Source: Pseudoscleropodium purum (Eukaryota; Streptophyta; Bryopsida; Hypnales; Brachytheciaceae). From it: a stretch of DNA of 64,000 bases. Below, piece after piece: positions 49,871 to 61,560 of this stretch. A program made the position numbers and the translations under genes. Location: the NCBI GenBank assembly GCA_963969395.1, contig OZ017796.1:21454501-21518500 (forward strand). Direction: 5' to 3'. Positions within the stretch are counted from its first letter, which is position 1. The number at the start of each line of letters is the position of its first letter. The notes below the pieces were generated by a model. That model was not told the origin of the DNA. It did not search any database and saw only the letters and a program-made list of their open reading frames with translations.

Positions 49871-50338
49871 GATGGCTTAGGAATGATGTAGTAGCAAGAA
49901 TACAATCATGTGCTTTCTTGGTTAAAACCCATCAACAAATGTGTTCATTTTAGGGCCATAATTTTGTCACAATTTTAAGAAAATATTGCAGCCATTTTCA
50001 GTTGATAAGATGATCAATTTGGATGCACTTCAATGTTTTGAAGTTGGGGTTGACCTAGTGACACTTATGAACTTTAGAGTTGATCACTTGGAAAACAAAT
50101 TCATTCATTCTTAGAATTCCACTTTGATGAACTTTGTAGTACTTTCCCAATTGGAGAAACAAATTAGGTACTTCTGGAATCCTGCAAGAGATATAAATAG
50201 GAATTGTGGCCACAATAGGGTGGCTTCAATCATCCTGAATTCCTAAAAAAACAACTAAAATAATTTCTCTCCTGGGATCCTGTCTACTGTAATTCGATGC
50301 TGTAGATGAGATTCCTGAGCATCAAGTAGTCTGGCGAA

Positions 50339-51066
50339 ATGGAAAGAGAGTCGAACCTACCCATCCAAACTAATGGACTGTATCTGCGTGAATCTGCATT
50401 GAAGGCAATCACCGTGTCTTATTTCGTGAGTAGGTCATCCCTGCCACTCTGCTTGCCTTGGTAAGATCCCTCGATGCACTGCTACAATTGTATGAAGGCA
50501 AAGTATTAACTAAGGTAGATGGCTGTAAAAGCGACCCTCTCCTTGCAACTGCCCCATAGCTGGTTGTAAAATGGATGGGAGCTAGCTGATCTTTAAATGG
50601 ACCACTGTTGCTATTGAATGGATCAAGAAAATTTTATTTATTTTATTCCAAGAGTCAATCATTTCCTCCATGGTTCAGAAATCGCTTTAGAAGTTGCAGG
50701 GGGACAGATTTTAAGAGACCTATGGTCACAAATAGGTACCTACTACAGAAATCTTTGAAAATTCATAACTAATTCAAAAATGCTTCACAAAATATGAAAC
50801 CACTTGTGTTATGTTTGGCATCCATTTTTCTTTCTCTGAAAAATGAGCAAAAAAATATTTCTGTTCACGCAAACCTATGAAAAAGGCGGATCAGCCCTTA
50901 AAGGGTCGCTTTTACAGCCATCTACCTTACTTCGTTAGCAATTTTCTCTAGTTTATCTGTTGCAACAACTTACCAAAGCAGTGAAGAGTCAGCACGGAAT
51001 GGAGGTGATTCACTCCATAACCATAACGTATATCCAATGCCTCCGACATATCAGGACTATTCTTGA
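50339..51066 (+). CDS. Possible small two-exon gene, unrecognised; strand uncertain
   Basis: On the plus strand, ATG at 50339 opens an exon to 50460 (strong GTAAGA donor). This joins in frame to 50952-51066 (pyrimidine-rich TTTTCTCTAG acceptor) and ends in TGA, giving 78 residues that start MERESNLPIQTNG and end in a polar tail (YPMPPTYQDYS). The opposite strand is also open and spliceable: 51169-50974 joined to 50417-50284 gives about 108 residues (for example YFITRLDLGKTLGRPRKF), but it has no ATG and a poor acceptor. I prefer plus because of the start codon and better splice sites. The base composition is gene-like either way. A MITE sits in the intron. No family recognised. Confidence 0.3.
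50512..50928. mobile_element. MITE with perfect long terminal inverted repeats
   Basis: Left end AAGGTAGATGGCTGTAAAAG(CGACCCT) and right end (AGGGTCG)CTTTTACAGCCATCTACCTT are perfect complements over 27 bp. An ACT trinucleotide directly flanks both sides (50509-50511 and 50929-50931), a likely 3-bp target duplication as in PIF/Harbinger- or CACTA-type elements. It is 417 bp, with no coding capacity. The perfect repeats suggest a fairly recent insertion. Confidence 0.8.
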
Positions 51067-51259
51067 AAGAGGTCATGATGTTCTTGCCGAGGAATTTTCG
51101 TGGACGTCCCAAAGTCTTACCCAAGTCCAATCGAGTTATGAAATACTTGCCCAAATAAATAATAGATTTCTGATGCTATTGGAAAGATGGTTTGAAGGAT
51201 AGCGAAGGAAAGAGCTGTATCAGGCTTGCACCTCGCAAGCGTTCGAGTTCAATCTAAAC

Positions 51260-53100
51260 TCAGTGGAAGTATGTCTCGTAGAGGTACTCCTCGTCATTCA
51301 GTTGCTGACGCTCGGGAATTAAATTCTCTGCCGATTGCTGCTGCCAGAGTAGAAAATCAGCTCCTTGCTCAGGCGATGGTTCTGGCGCCAGATTGGGTGC
51401 CGATGCGGAGCTGAAGGGTGAAGTTTCTGGCGGGTTTGTAACGTCACCAACTGTCTCTGGAGTCGCTGCAACTGGAGTAGACTGCTCGGTCGAGGAAGAA
51501 ATGGGAGGGGAGGCGGCGACGAAGAAGGGGCGCTTGTTGGTGGAGATTGTGGGTGTCTCTGCTGCAGGGGCTTGAGGAGTAGTGCTGACGGGAAGTGAAG
51601 GAGTGGAGCTTCCTGAAACAGGGGAAGTGGGCGCTAGCTCTCCTCTATTCACAACGAAGACACTACCATAGCCGCGATAATCAAGCCCTGCTGAGCTATC
51701 AGCAGGTGTGCCGGTTCTGCTTTCTGGTGTTTGGCTTCCTCCGGGGGCCAAGGAGCCGCCGCTTCTGAGACTGGGAAGAAGCTGACTCCTCCGAAACTCC
51801 GCATCGCTGGCCTTCTTCACCGGATCCGCAATCACTCGGCGGAAATTCATCCTGTGAGTCTTGCACAACTGAGGCAGGTACACTCCTGCATGCAACCCAG
51901 ACTCGTTTTGTTTTTTCCACTAGGATGCATTATAATTGAAAGACCTTGAATGCTTGGCTATAGAGTGTCCCTATTCCCTGTCCAGGTGCTGCATGACGGA
52001 TCACTTAACGTGATTCCTTTGAGAGAGCTTGTTGGAGCCTATATGGTCTATACTCTTGATGCTTCAACATATGTAGGCCTTTCTTGCCTTCGCTATAGAC
52101 ATTGTCTCGTGGGACTAACTATTCGAACGTAGGAAATCTCTACATAAGCGGAGCTCTAGATCCCTTAAACCGATTTCTCACCATCACATCCTACATTGGA
52201 AACTTCCAGAAACTCCGGCTTGCCAACTAACGCGGTTGATTTCTGTGTCCGGTTCAGTTACTATAAATTATAAACGCTTCAAACCACAAAAAGGAATCTC
52301 AGCTGGAAGAGTTATCTCCCATCTCCATTAATAAATGGAGATGATCTTGTCCATGAATCAACAATTGATTTTGTTGTAGAAATGTTGATGACCGTATTTA
52401 TGAAAAAAGTACTCATGTACGTACCTTCACCCGCAGCGAGGCTGATATAGAGATCAATCAAGTTGGGGCAGTTGTTAAGGCATTCAGAAGAGCAGAGCAT
52501 TTCAGTGAATCGGGAATCCATAAGAAGATCCGTTGAGAGACCAACTGTCATGCGCTCCAGTCCACATGATTTTATGCACTCATCAGACTCAATCCACTCT
52601 TCTTGTTTCTCTGCCATTATGATTGATGACTGCAAAATAATACAGAGTTCCATTTTCTGATCAGAGATTCAGAGACTACATATTCCTAACTCACGAATGT
52701 AAACCTAAGCGACTCCAGTGTATGGAATAGAACTTGTCTTGAACGACATGACTGCGCTTACGTGATAGAATATACCTGGCATTCATATCGAATGGAGTCA
52801 CCTTTGCCTTTGTATTTCTCCAACACACATCGTGTTCCTGACGAGGCAACCGAAAACGCGCAATCCTCAACAGGGAGATCTTCACACTCTAACTTCCCTG
52901 CAGATGAGATCCACCATGTGGTCAATTAGAGATCATCAAAAAGCCCTCATGATTTGTCAATTCGCAGAAGACGGACAGGGATACGGGAGGTTCAGGTTTT
53001 GCACCGATTTTAAAGTTGAGAACTCACCAAACGTGGACGTAAAATTGGACAGCACAAGGCCAAAAATCAAGGGAATCGTTGCAAGATGACGCTTTGCCAT
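51260..53100 (-). CDS. PAR1: PAR1 family secreted cysteine-rich protein with a long C-terminal tail
   Basis: Exons 53100-53028, 52897-52776, 52629-52425 and 51885-51260 have matching phases and give 341 residues. Residues 1-25 (MAKRHLATIPLIFGLVLSNF...) form a signal peptide. Then come the PAR1 (photoassimilate-responsive) blocks: CEDLPVEDCAFSVASSGTRC, VLEKY, then EEWIESDECIKSCGLER, LCSSECLNNCPNLIDLY, ISLAAGEG, and across the last intron VYLPQLC. The conserved cysteines are all present. PAR1 proteins are plant-specific, secreted and of unknown biochemical role. After the canonical end (about residue 142) an extra ~200 residues follow, rich in Ser, Pro and Thr, with no cysteines in the tail proper. 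Flowering-plant members known to me end soon after the VYLPKLC motif, so the tail is unusual. Alternative 3' splicing could shorten it. Confidence 0.88.
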
Positions 53101-53306
53101 TGCGTCTAAGGTCGATCCGCCTGCTACTGCCACCTACATGAGATCTGAGCAGCACCGACTTTTGTCATGAGCACTGATTAAACATCAGTATAGGCATTTA
53201 GTGTCCAGGACCTAAAGAAGTCCAATTATCACATTCCACTTGAATATCAGATTCGCAGACGCAGCCGTTGCCAAGCTTCATACTGTTGAGAAGTTTCAGA
53301 AGCTTC
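53101..53306. promoter_or_regulatory. Possible bidirectional promoter between PAR1 and a divergent ORF
   Basis: Only 206 bp separate the PAR1 ATG (minus, 53100) from the ATG of the putative plus-strand gene at 53307. If both are real, their 5' leaders and promoters share or overlap this stretch. No specific motif is claimed. Confidence 0.3.
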
Positions 53307-54721
53307 ATGCCAGAGGTATTGTGTCCGCTGGAAAATTCATGTGTCATACGAACATGACTAACGACTTAATATGCATCCCTATATTATTATGTAGCACTTA
53401 TATGAAGCATTTGTCGTCCTCACCGGACCAAAATTCGATTCTCATAATTTCATTCCTGAATGCCTCCGCCTGTCAGCCCGACTCATGGATGATTATGAAG
53501 CCGGAACAAGTCCTAGCCTGATTTACAAGCAGAAATTCACTCAAATCATTGAAATTCTTAAGGTGCGCAGGCATAGTCAGTCTAAAAATGTCAAGATTGA
53601 ACCTCAGTATCACAGTTGGTTGGATTCTGTACAATAAGCTAGTGGCGATTCCTGGAGCTCAAAAGTTTAATTTGAGAGTAACGAACGCTACAAATATTCC
53701 GATCCTTACAATCAATTTAATTCCTCAATTTTCGTTCAAACTCTTGTTGTTAAATTCCATCACCTCGTCGACTGCAATAGGAATCTTGAAAGCAGTGAAG
53801 TCACATTGTCAAGACTCTGCAAAGAACATCAAGAAAATGACCTTTCTTGATGCACAAGCGAAGAGTATGCTGAGAATCATGAACTCTTGAACGGATAGTG
53901 ACAACTCAGCCTGGGAAGTAACCAACTGCCTCGACGGCGAGGTGCGACGACCCTCAGTCTGCCTCTCGATCTGTAGTGTGTCGGAAAGGTGTCTCGAAAG
54001 GAGAAGCAAGGAAGCACGCACTTGGTCAAGGTAGCTGGTGAACTCTGGCGATCAGTTGATTCTGTGAGTCAGTTACTACCCCCCGCGCGCATCTTGTAAC
54101 TTCCTTTCGCAGCAGGAATTGAATCCCGTCCGCCCTCATTCATCGCCATTTCCCTTCATCACCTTCACTCTTCAACCCCCCTGCTTCGGACAGCTGCCAA
54201 GCCGGCCTGTCTAGCGAATTTAATCTCTTTCTTCCACCAAATCTTGGACCGGAACTTCCTCTGTACGTTCCGGTATTTCCTCTCACATTCTTTGCATTCT
54301 TGTTCATGCCAAGATAACAATCTCTCACAAGATCTTAACCTTACCACCTAACAATTAAAGAAACCGTCTGTATTGAGTTCCTTAGTTTCAAGGGACATCA
54401 CCTAACGGGAATGTCAGCTGACCAAGATATAGAAAACGGCTCGTTCCCGTCTCTCAGATGGAACTCAACTAGTCTCCTTGCACGAGCTTCACCATCAACA
54501 AACGTATAACCAGAAAGAAATGCGACAACCTAACAAGCCAAAATTCCTACAGCACTACAAAATTGCAGGATGCTCGTGAAGCAGCGAAGTACATCATTTC
54601 CGCGCGCGGCGTGAAGCTGGAATGGGAGACGAGCGTGATGAAGATGTTTGAAATGTACCTGGTGGCTACAGAAGGGAGTGGTAATAGGATGGTTTACCTC
54701 AGAAGAAACTTGAGGGCATAA
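53307..54721 (+). CDS. Putative unrecognised gene, divergent from PAR1
   Basis: Exons 53307-53315 (M-P-E), 53395-53562 and 54569-54721 join in phase 0 to about 110 residues. The middle exon is strongly protein-like (HLYEAFVVLTGPKFDSHNF, then CLRLSARLMDDYEAG); the last exon (for example EAAKYIISARGVKLEWETS) ends in TAA. The first intron (79 bp) has a branch-like CTAAC and a TATGTAG acceptor. The frame upstream of 53307 is open back to about 53262, so the real start could be an earlier exon. Alternatively, reading through the 53562 donor gives an end at 53634. The exon-like piece at 53814-53890 may also belong. I recognise no family. It could be a real short gene, or a gene fragment copied in. 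Confidence 0.35.
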
Positions 54722-57700
54722 TGGACCATGGTCGGGGAGAATTGCTGTTTTATTAGTGTATTTTAATTTTTAAGCCAATGAAAAAAATTGCTTGCAATGG
54801 ATTTTTGAAGTGGAGGATAGTCATTAATTAATATCTCAAGAAATTTCTAACTATAAAATATATTTGGAAAATAATTATAATAGATAAATGAAAACTTGCA
54901 CTAAACAAATATTTCGTTAAAAAGGCGCCATTTTTCCATTAATTTTCTAAAAAAGGTATAGATTTTAGACCTTGACACTTTAAAATCTAAGACAAGTATA
55001 CAATTTAGACTACTCATTTTGAACCTAAAAGTGCCAAGTTTGTGGAATACCACCATTTTAATGAAATATCATTACTAATACAAATCGACCAAGAATTGGA
55101 AATTATAATGGTTTTGTATTAATTATATATTAGTTTCAATACAATTTTTGTTAACTTTAGCTTAGATTCAATTCAAAACTATATGAGTCCATGTTGGATT
55201 TCTATTAGTATTGGTTGAATATGAAAAATGAAAGATTATTACTATTGCATTAAGTTAAATTAAGTAGTACTAAGCTTAAGAATAACAACAGTATCATGTA
55301 TTGATTTGGAAATTTCAAATCCCAAATAGATAGAGAGAGTATTTATTTGTTCCAAAAAGTTGGAATTTGGCCTTGAAGTGGGACTTGGAGAGATGGGTTT
55401 TGAGACATATTGTAAGATACCCCTCAAAGCGAAAAAAAAAGTATAAAGTCAATTTTTGAATTCTATGATCAAGTTTTTAAATAAATAATACAAATATTGG
55501 ATATATATTGCTTGTTAGAACTTTCTTACCATTAAAATTGGCAATTCTCAATTTCTCATGAAAGTTATTAGCAATTTATATTTTCCTTTCATCATATATC
55601 ATCTCCTATTTTACTATAATATTTTAACCCCTAAGGGCCGGAAAGTGTTTTTGAAGTGAAAAAGTCTAAAACTTGCTACTTTTTCATGCTTTGTCCGAAT
55701 CTAAAATTAATTTAAAAAGATTACAACAATACAAAAGGGTACTAAATAGGTAAGGCAATGTGTAGAAAAAATCTCAGTCCATTTAATTGTGTGGATCCAA
55801 AAAGTAACATTTGAAGTTCTAATAAAATAAATTCATCTCTACTTGATAGGAACAACAAACTTTAAACACAAAAAAATTCTCTACACAAGAATAAAGATTT
55901 GGGAAATTCATAAGTTAGTATATGATGTTAGTTCAATCATGTGAAATTTTAGATGCAATTGAGATGTCTTATTTATTCTAAATGAGCGTGTAGTACAAGG
56001 TGGTTAAAGAAAACGACTATATACTAGCTAATTTTTAGAAATTCAACCTTGTGTAGTAAAAGAATTTTTCTTACAAATTTTAATAGTAAAATGATGTAAT
56101 CCATGTCCACTTTTAGAAGTAGTGTTTTTTGAAAAAAAAATATTAAAACTTGCAAGTTTATGCTAATTCAACCTTTGCCATTGTTTATTGTCTTCAAATC
56201 TTCTTCATAAATAAATCAAGGTAAAAAAGAAGATTGACTTTCTAAATGCCATTTTGTTCAATAAAGAAAAAATACTTGTATTAAATCTATGATCCAAATC
56301 ATCATAATTTCTTGTTTGGGGGATCTAATCAAATTGCTAGTAGCAAAAAAATCCATAATTTACAACAAATGGCTAATATTGCCTTTTCAAAGAATAATGC
56401 TAAATACGAAAAACTGAAAACTAAAACTTGAAAGAGACTTTAATGTGAAAGTTGGAGGTTTTATAGAAATTTGTATTATTCTTCTAAAAACTATCAAAAC
56501 CTTAGTTTGGAATTAGAAAATGAAAGATATGAACTTAAAAGTAAAGTATTATAGAATTGCTACTCAATTTTAGAGTTCCAACTTCTACAAGTTGTAGATA
56601 AGGAAGTATAACAAATTTGGAGTTGAAATTTGAATGTGATAAATATAACAAAGTTGAATTTTCAAAAAGTTTTAGCATTGAGAATTTGGAGCTTTTATCA
56701 AATAGAAAAGTCCTTCAAAGTAGAGGGGTGCTGATTTGCTACTAAATTTTGGGGGACAAGACTTCCACGGGCTATAAAAGTAGGACAATAAGAGATATCA
56801 ACTTGAAATTTAGAGGGTTTATAAAAAATTGTGTTAGCTTTCCAAAAAGCTATTATACTTTTGATTTGAATTTTGGAAAAGTTGTGGCACTCATTTGAGT
56901 GTTGGATACATTCTTTTAAAGGCTTTTAATGGCTCATACACAACTCATACAACTTCTATACAAATTTATGGTACTATATTTTACTCATACAACTTTATAT
57001 GAGGTATATATAAATATGAACACAATTTGATTTATATATATTATATTCATGTAGATATATTGTGTTCTATAACTATCAAATATGTATACATCTATTCAAA
57101 TACATTTTATACAAAGGAATGAACGTATGCATGCAAACTATATTTATTGTATGTTTGTACTTCATATTCAGTTGATTCTGGTATCTTTCATGTCCTAGGC
57201 CAAATCTATTTGTAGTAAGAAATCTAATATTTTTCCAAGGCAAATCCCTTCTATTTGACAATATAATTATATATATTAGATAAAAATCTATATGGGTTTA
57301 TTATGCAATAGAATACAATTAGGTGTAGTTACTTTAACCTTTTAAGTTCTTTGACTATGTTTTAATCAAAAATGCCCCCAAATTGCCTTTTCTAGAATAA
57401 GTTTTTGAAAAAAAAAAATTTGATACATATAAGAGTAGGATCTTGTAGTAAAATGGTTTAAAAAGATGTGGAAAAAATTTCAGAGAATTCCACCATGTGG
57501 ATTGGAAAATATTAGCATTTTGATTCATAAAAATCATTTTTTTTGGCCATGCAAAAAACAAGGCAGTTCCACTTCACACACTCATTTTTCCGTGAAAAAA
57601 TGTCCAGAATGGTAGTGCTTCTCAGGATTATTTTTCCAAAGCAAGTTGTCCACATGCTTGAAATTTTTTGGATCATTTGGAATTGTACAACATATAAAAA

Positions 57701-60700
57701 AAATATTAAGTAGATAGTAATAGAGAATATTTCAAAAAACTATATTTTTAAGAATTTAATTATGGAATTGAAAAATGCCAATTCCAATGGTTGAAATAAA
57801 GAATATACATCCTATGATTTTGTTTTTTTCCAAAAATATTGAAAATTGAGTAAGATAAAGGACTTCAAAGTTTATTTTAGAGTAGAGAATCAATAACTGC
57901 CTGCAAACAAAAAATCCTCATAACTTTTGATTCATTGATCAAAATGGAATGACTCAAAGCTTTTCATGTATATGAAACTCTAGAAAACCAATTTCAGATT
58001 TTTATTTATGAAAAAAGTGATTTCTTTTTATTTGCCTGAATTGCCTAAATAAAAAAAAATAACATTTCAAACCATAACATTTGACTATTGTTTATAAATG
58101 TCATGAAATTTTGCTCACACGATAAATAAGCATGCTAACCACTTTCTATCAAAGTTTGGGCCAAATAAATGCTAATCGACAATCACAATAGCTTGCTCAA
58201 ATCACTATGTTGTGTAAATTGATAGGCTAGTCTTTTAGGGATGAACAAAAATATATGAAACATCTAATTATATATTTATAAAAGATGAAAAATATGTAAA
58301 GATCTATCTCATCATATTTTAAAAGAAGCCTAAAACAAAATTTAGTTGTTTTTATCAATATAAAGACAATTGATGACGGTAGAATGAAATGAAGGTCATA
58401 AAAAGCTCAATCTTATCTTTATGACAACTAGTATTTAAATGACTAGGTTAGTTATTTATAAATTAATAATTTAAAATCATATTTTTTTTAACATTGTTTT
58501 AGTATTCAATACTTTGTTTTTCAAAAGCAATTTAATTTTCATCATAAAGAATCTATCTCTAGAATGCCAATAGAATGTCAATAGAGCTATAATATACTTT
58601 TGGATGACATTAGAAGCCCATTAGAGTAACTAGAGGATGTAAAACATTAATTTTTCAAAAGTACTTTTACATGATCCAACTTTCATTTCCAAAATAGAAT
58701 TATCACAATTGTATTTTATATTTTTTATGAATTTGGATTTGCCTTATATCAACTTCTAATATATCTTGTCTACTTCTAGCTCCTTGTTCATGATTTGAAT
58801 TTTGGTTATAATAATGACTTTTTTGAATTTAATCTCAATGAATGAAGTGAAATATAAAACACCTAGTTTTATTTTGTTTTAATAATTTATTAAAATTAAA
58901 TAAATTCATTATTATTATTATTATTTCAATTAAAATAGGGACTATAACCACCATCTTTTGAATTTTGAATTACAAAAGAATATAAAAATAGGAAAATTTA
59001 TGAAATTTACTTTATGTTATAATGTTATTCATTGTAATATATTCCTATGAAATTTGGTGAAATTTTGAATTTTTAAAGAAAATTTTGTATTTGAAATAGT
59101 CTTTTTTTTCTTTTATTATATTAATTTCCTTAATTCTAGATTCCTACAAATAAAATTGAAAATTTTATGACTTATAGAAGACCTTGATAGAAGACATGTG
59201 ATTTCATAAAAATCACATGCAAATTTAATGGAAAAATTGAGTACAAAAAGCAAAGGATATGAAGTTAGATTGCAAAATTGCTCTTCTACTTTTGAAATTT
59301 GTCATGATTGTATGTACTAACATGATTTAGGATGCAATTTTTTTTAATCACTATGTGCTGTATAAAATTGTAGAAATCTCACTTTAGGATTAATTAATTA
59401 AAGTTTATTAACATACTCAAAAAAGATCAAAAGAAAACTTTTTCTTTTCACTTCAAATATTATAATCTTTCAATTTGTACGGTCTAAGTTTTTGAAATTT
59501 TTTCCACACATCTCCTACTACTCTTTTTGTCTCCAATGGTCTTTTAGTTGAATAAAATATTTGGAATTATGGCTAAAAATGATATTTTTTCAACCCATTT
59601 TTTAGTATTTCAAGGAAATTGTTATCCATTCACTAAATCTTCAAGAATAAATTGCTCATTTTTTAGCAACTAGAACATCATTTTGGGATAAAAAAAATTA
59701 AGAAGAAACAAAAGATTTCTTGAAGGCAGAGAAGATACTAATTTGTACAATTGAATTTTTCTTTTAAATCGTTTTTTTTCATTGCCCTAAAAAGTGACAA
59801 ATTCTTGATAATTTCTAACCACTATAAACCTTGCTATTTTTAGGGATTAAGGATGTAATAGGTGACACTCCAAGCAAACTTTTTCTCATCAAGCCTAGAC
59901 GGAATTAAATTCTTCAAGCTATATATTACTTTTTGACAAAAAAATCCATAGATTTACTTCCTTGATACTTGCAATTTAATTTTTATAATTGACAAAAATA
60001 GAAATTAGTTTGTCTAAATGATTCACTTTTGCAAAAGTTGTTATTATTTAAAGGTATTCAATTGCTTCAATAATTGGTTCTATTTTTTCATAAATATTGA
60101 AATTTCTCTTATTATTGCAGCAACACTAGCATCTCAAGGAGATCACTCTCCTTGTAATTTAAGGTATACACCTAAGTTAAGAGGGTATTTGATGTGAGTC
60201 TATTCATCTTAATTTTTGTATTCAAGATGATCATATTTTTACATAAAAAGCTCCGAGGGATATAGTTTCAATACCCTATGGATTTTGTAAATTCATTCAT
60301 GCAAGTTTTTAAATGAAGCTATCTTCAATATAAAATTTTAATGTCCAATATTTCTTACACGCACACTTCTCAAGAAATTTCTCCTTCCTTCTATTACATA
60401 TATGTATAGAGTTTATACCATGAAACCATCATCAATCAATTCAATTCAAGTGCCATTGACCAGATGACAATTTTTAACCTCTAAAGGTCAATTGTTCTTT
60501 GAACTAACAATTCAAAATTTGGGTAGGTTTCTATGAAGTCAATTTTGGTCGGATGTTCATAGAATTTTTGATATAAGGTGTAAATATGTATTTCATTAAT
60601 GGTCCAAATATAATTTTTTCCTAATTGGGTTACCAAATCAAAAGTTTTGCTCCCAAAACTTTTTGGCAGCTTACCAAATTTGAACATCATTTGGGCATCT

Positions 60701-61069
60701 TTTGCAAAAAAATTAATTACTTTTGAAATTTGGCATGTATGTAACTAATAAAACATGGCATGCAATCCTCTAAAAAATTTTAGTTTTAAAATCACATTCT
60801 AAAAGGAGTCAAACTTTGTTAGCTATATTTGGGCAACTTCAAGAAAAAAAAACATTTTCTTCTAAGCCCTATTATCTTGCAATCTATAATGTCAAAGTTC
60901 TTGAAATTTTTTCTATATATTGCAAATATTTTTTTCTAATTTTTTATCATTTGGATTTCAAATAAATTTTTTCTTATTGCACAAAAAATCATCATAAAAT
61001 GACTAGTATATTGCTAATGCACTTTACCTCTTTTCATTGCATATAGGATTTAAAGTAAGCTAGACTACA
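54722..61069. other. AT-rich intergenic DNA, old repeats
   Basis: No gene is supported. Recurrent phrases shared with 5-10 kb and 60-64 kb (for example 'tttttgaaattttttccacac' and 'aggggttaa' type strings) suggest a few old repeat families covering most of it. A decayed copy of the MITE at 3513-3692 lies at about 59510-59705. Confidence 0.45.
59510..59705 (+). mobile_element. Decayed Stowaway-like MITE (second copy)
   Basis: The internal sequence follows the element at 3513-3692 in order: ATGGTCTTTTAGTTG, TTTCAACCCATTTTTTAGTA, TATCCATTCACTAAATCTTC and the AACATCATTTTGGGA end. The CTCCCTCC terminus is eroded (CTCCTACTACTC). Same orientation as the first copy. Confidence 0.45.
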
Positions 61070-61292
61070 TAAGGTAGATGTATCCAATACCAATTGCTAA
61101 TTTAATACCATCCAAATGTGAGACACTTGTTGATTATGAAGTGAGAATCTATGACAACAATCTATGCCTTAACTTCACTTATTATGAAGATAAGGCATGT
61201 AGTTTTGTCATAGATTCTCACTCTAGGATCAATGACAACCATACATTTGGGTGGTATTAAGTTCGTAGTTGGTATTGGGTATATCTACCTTA
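61070..61292. repeat. Long hairpin: 102-bp inverted arms, 19-nt loop
   Basis: The left arm 61070-61171 (from TAAGGTAGATGTATCCAATA to CTATGCCTTA) is the near complement of the right arm 61191-61292 (from TAAGGCATGTAGTTTTGTCA to ATATCTACCTTA). The loop is ACTTCACTTATTATGAAGA. I estimate roughly 80% pairing over each arm. It could be a foldback MITE or the precursor of small RNAs. Confidence 0.75.
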
Positions 61293-61541
61293 TTTGCTTT
61301 TGAGTTTTTTTCATAAGTGAATCTAACAACCTGTACTTATGAATGGTTAAAATCTTCATTTTGTCTAGAGCAAAATTTTTATTCCAAGATGTCTTGAAGT
61401 TTGCGTACCATGTTTTGTAGGATTGAAAAAAAATATCTCTCTCACTGCAAAAGATATAATTTTTCAATCCACATGATCAAATGGATGAAATTTTTTCCAC
61501 ATATTTTTTTACTTGTTTAATACATTTTTTTACAATGAGAA

Positions 61542-61560
61542 TTCTCTCTCTCTCTCTCTT
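61542..61560. repeat. (CT)n microsatellite
   Basis: About nine CT repeats ending TTTGACAATG. Confidence 0.8.

Larger units (their letters stand above)
48151..50280. other. AT-rich intergenic DNA, no gene seen
   Basis: Holds the (TA)n tract and several repeats of phrases such as 'ggttgacaagatgagtt' / 'ggattgatatgatgagttt' between 49060 and 49520. A block at about 49670-49870 recurs at about 63660-63860. Confidence 0.5.

Noticed and set aside
61078..61260. 60-codon plus-strand frame
   Set aside because: It runs across the loop of the long hairpin and is explained by the inverted repeat.
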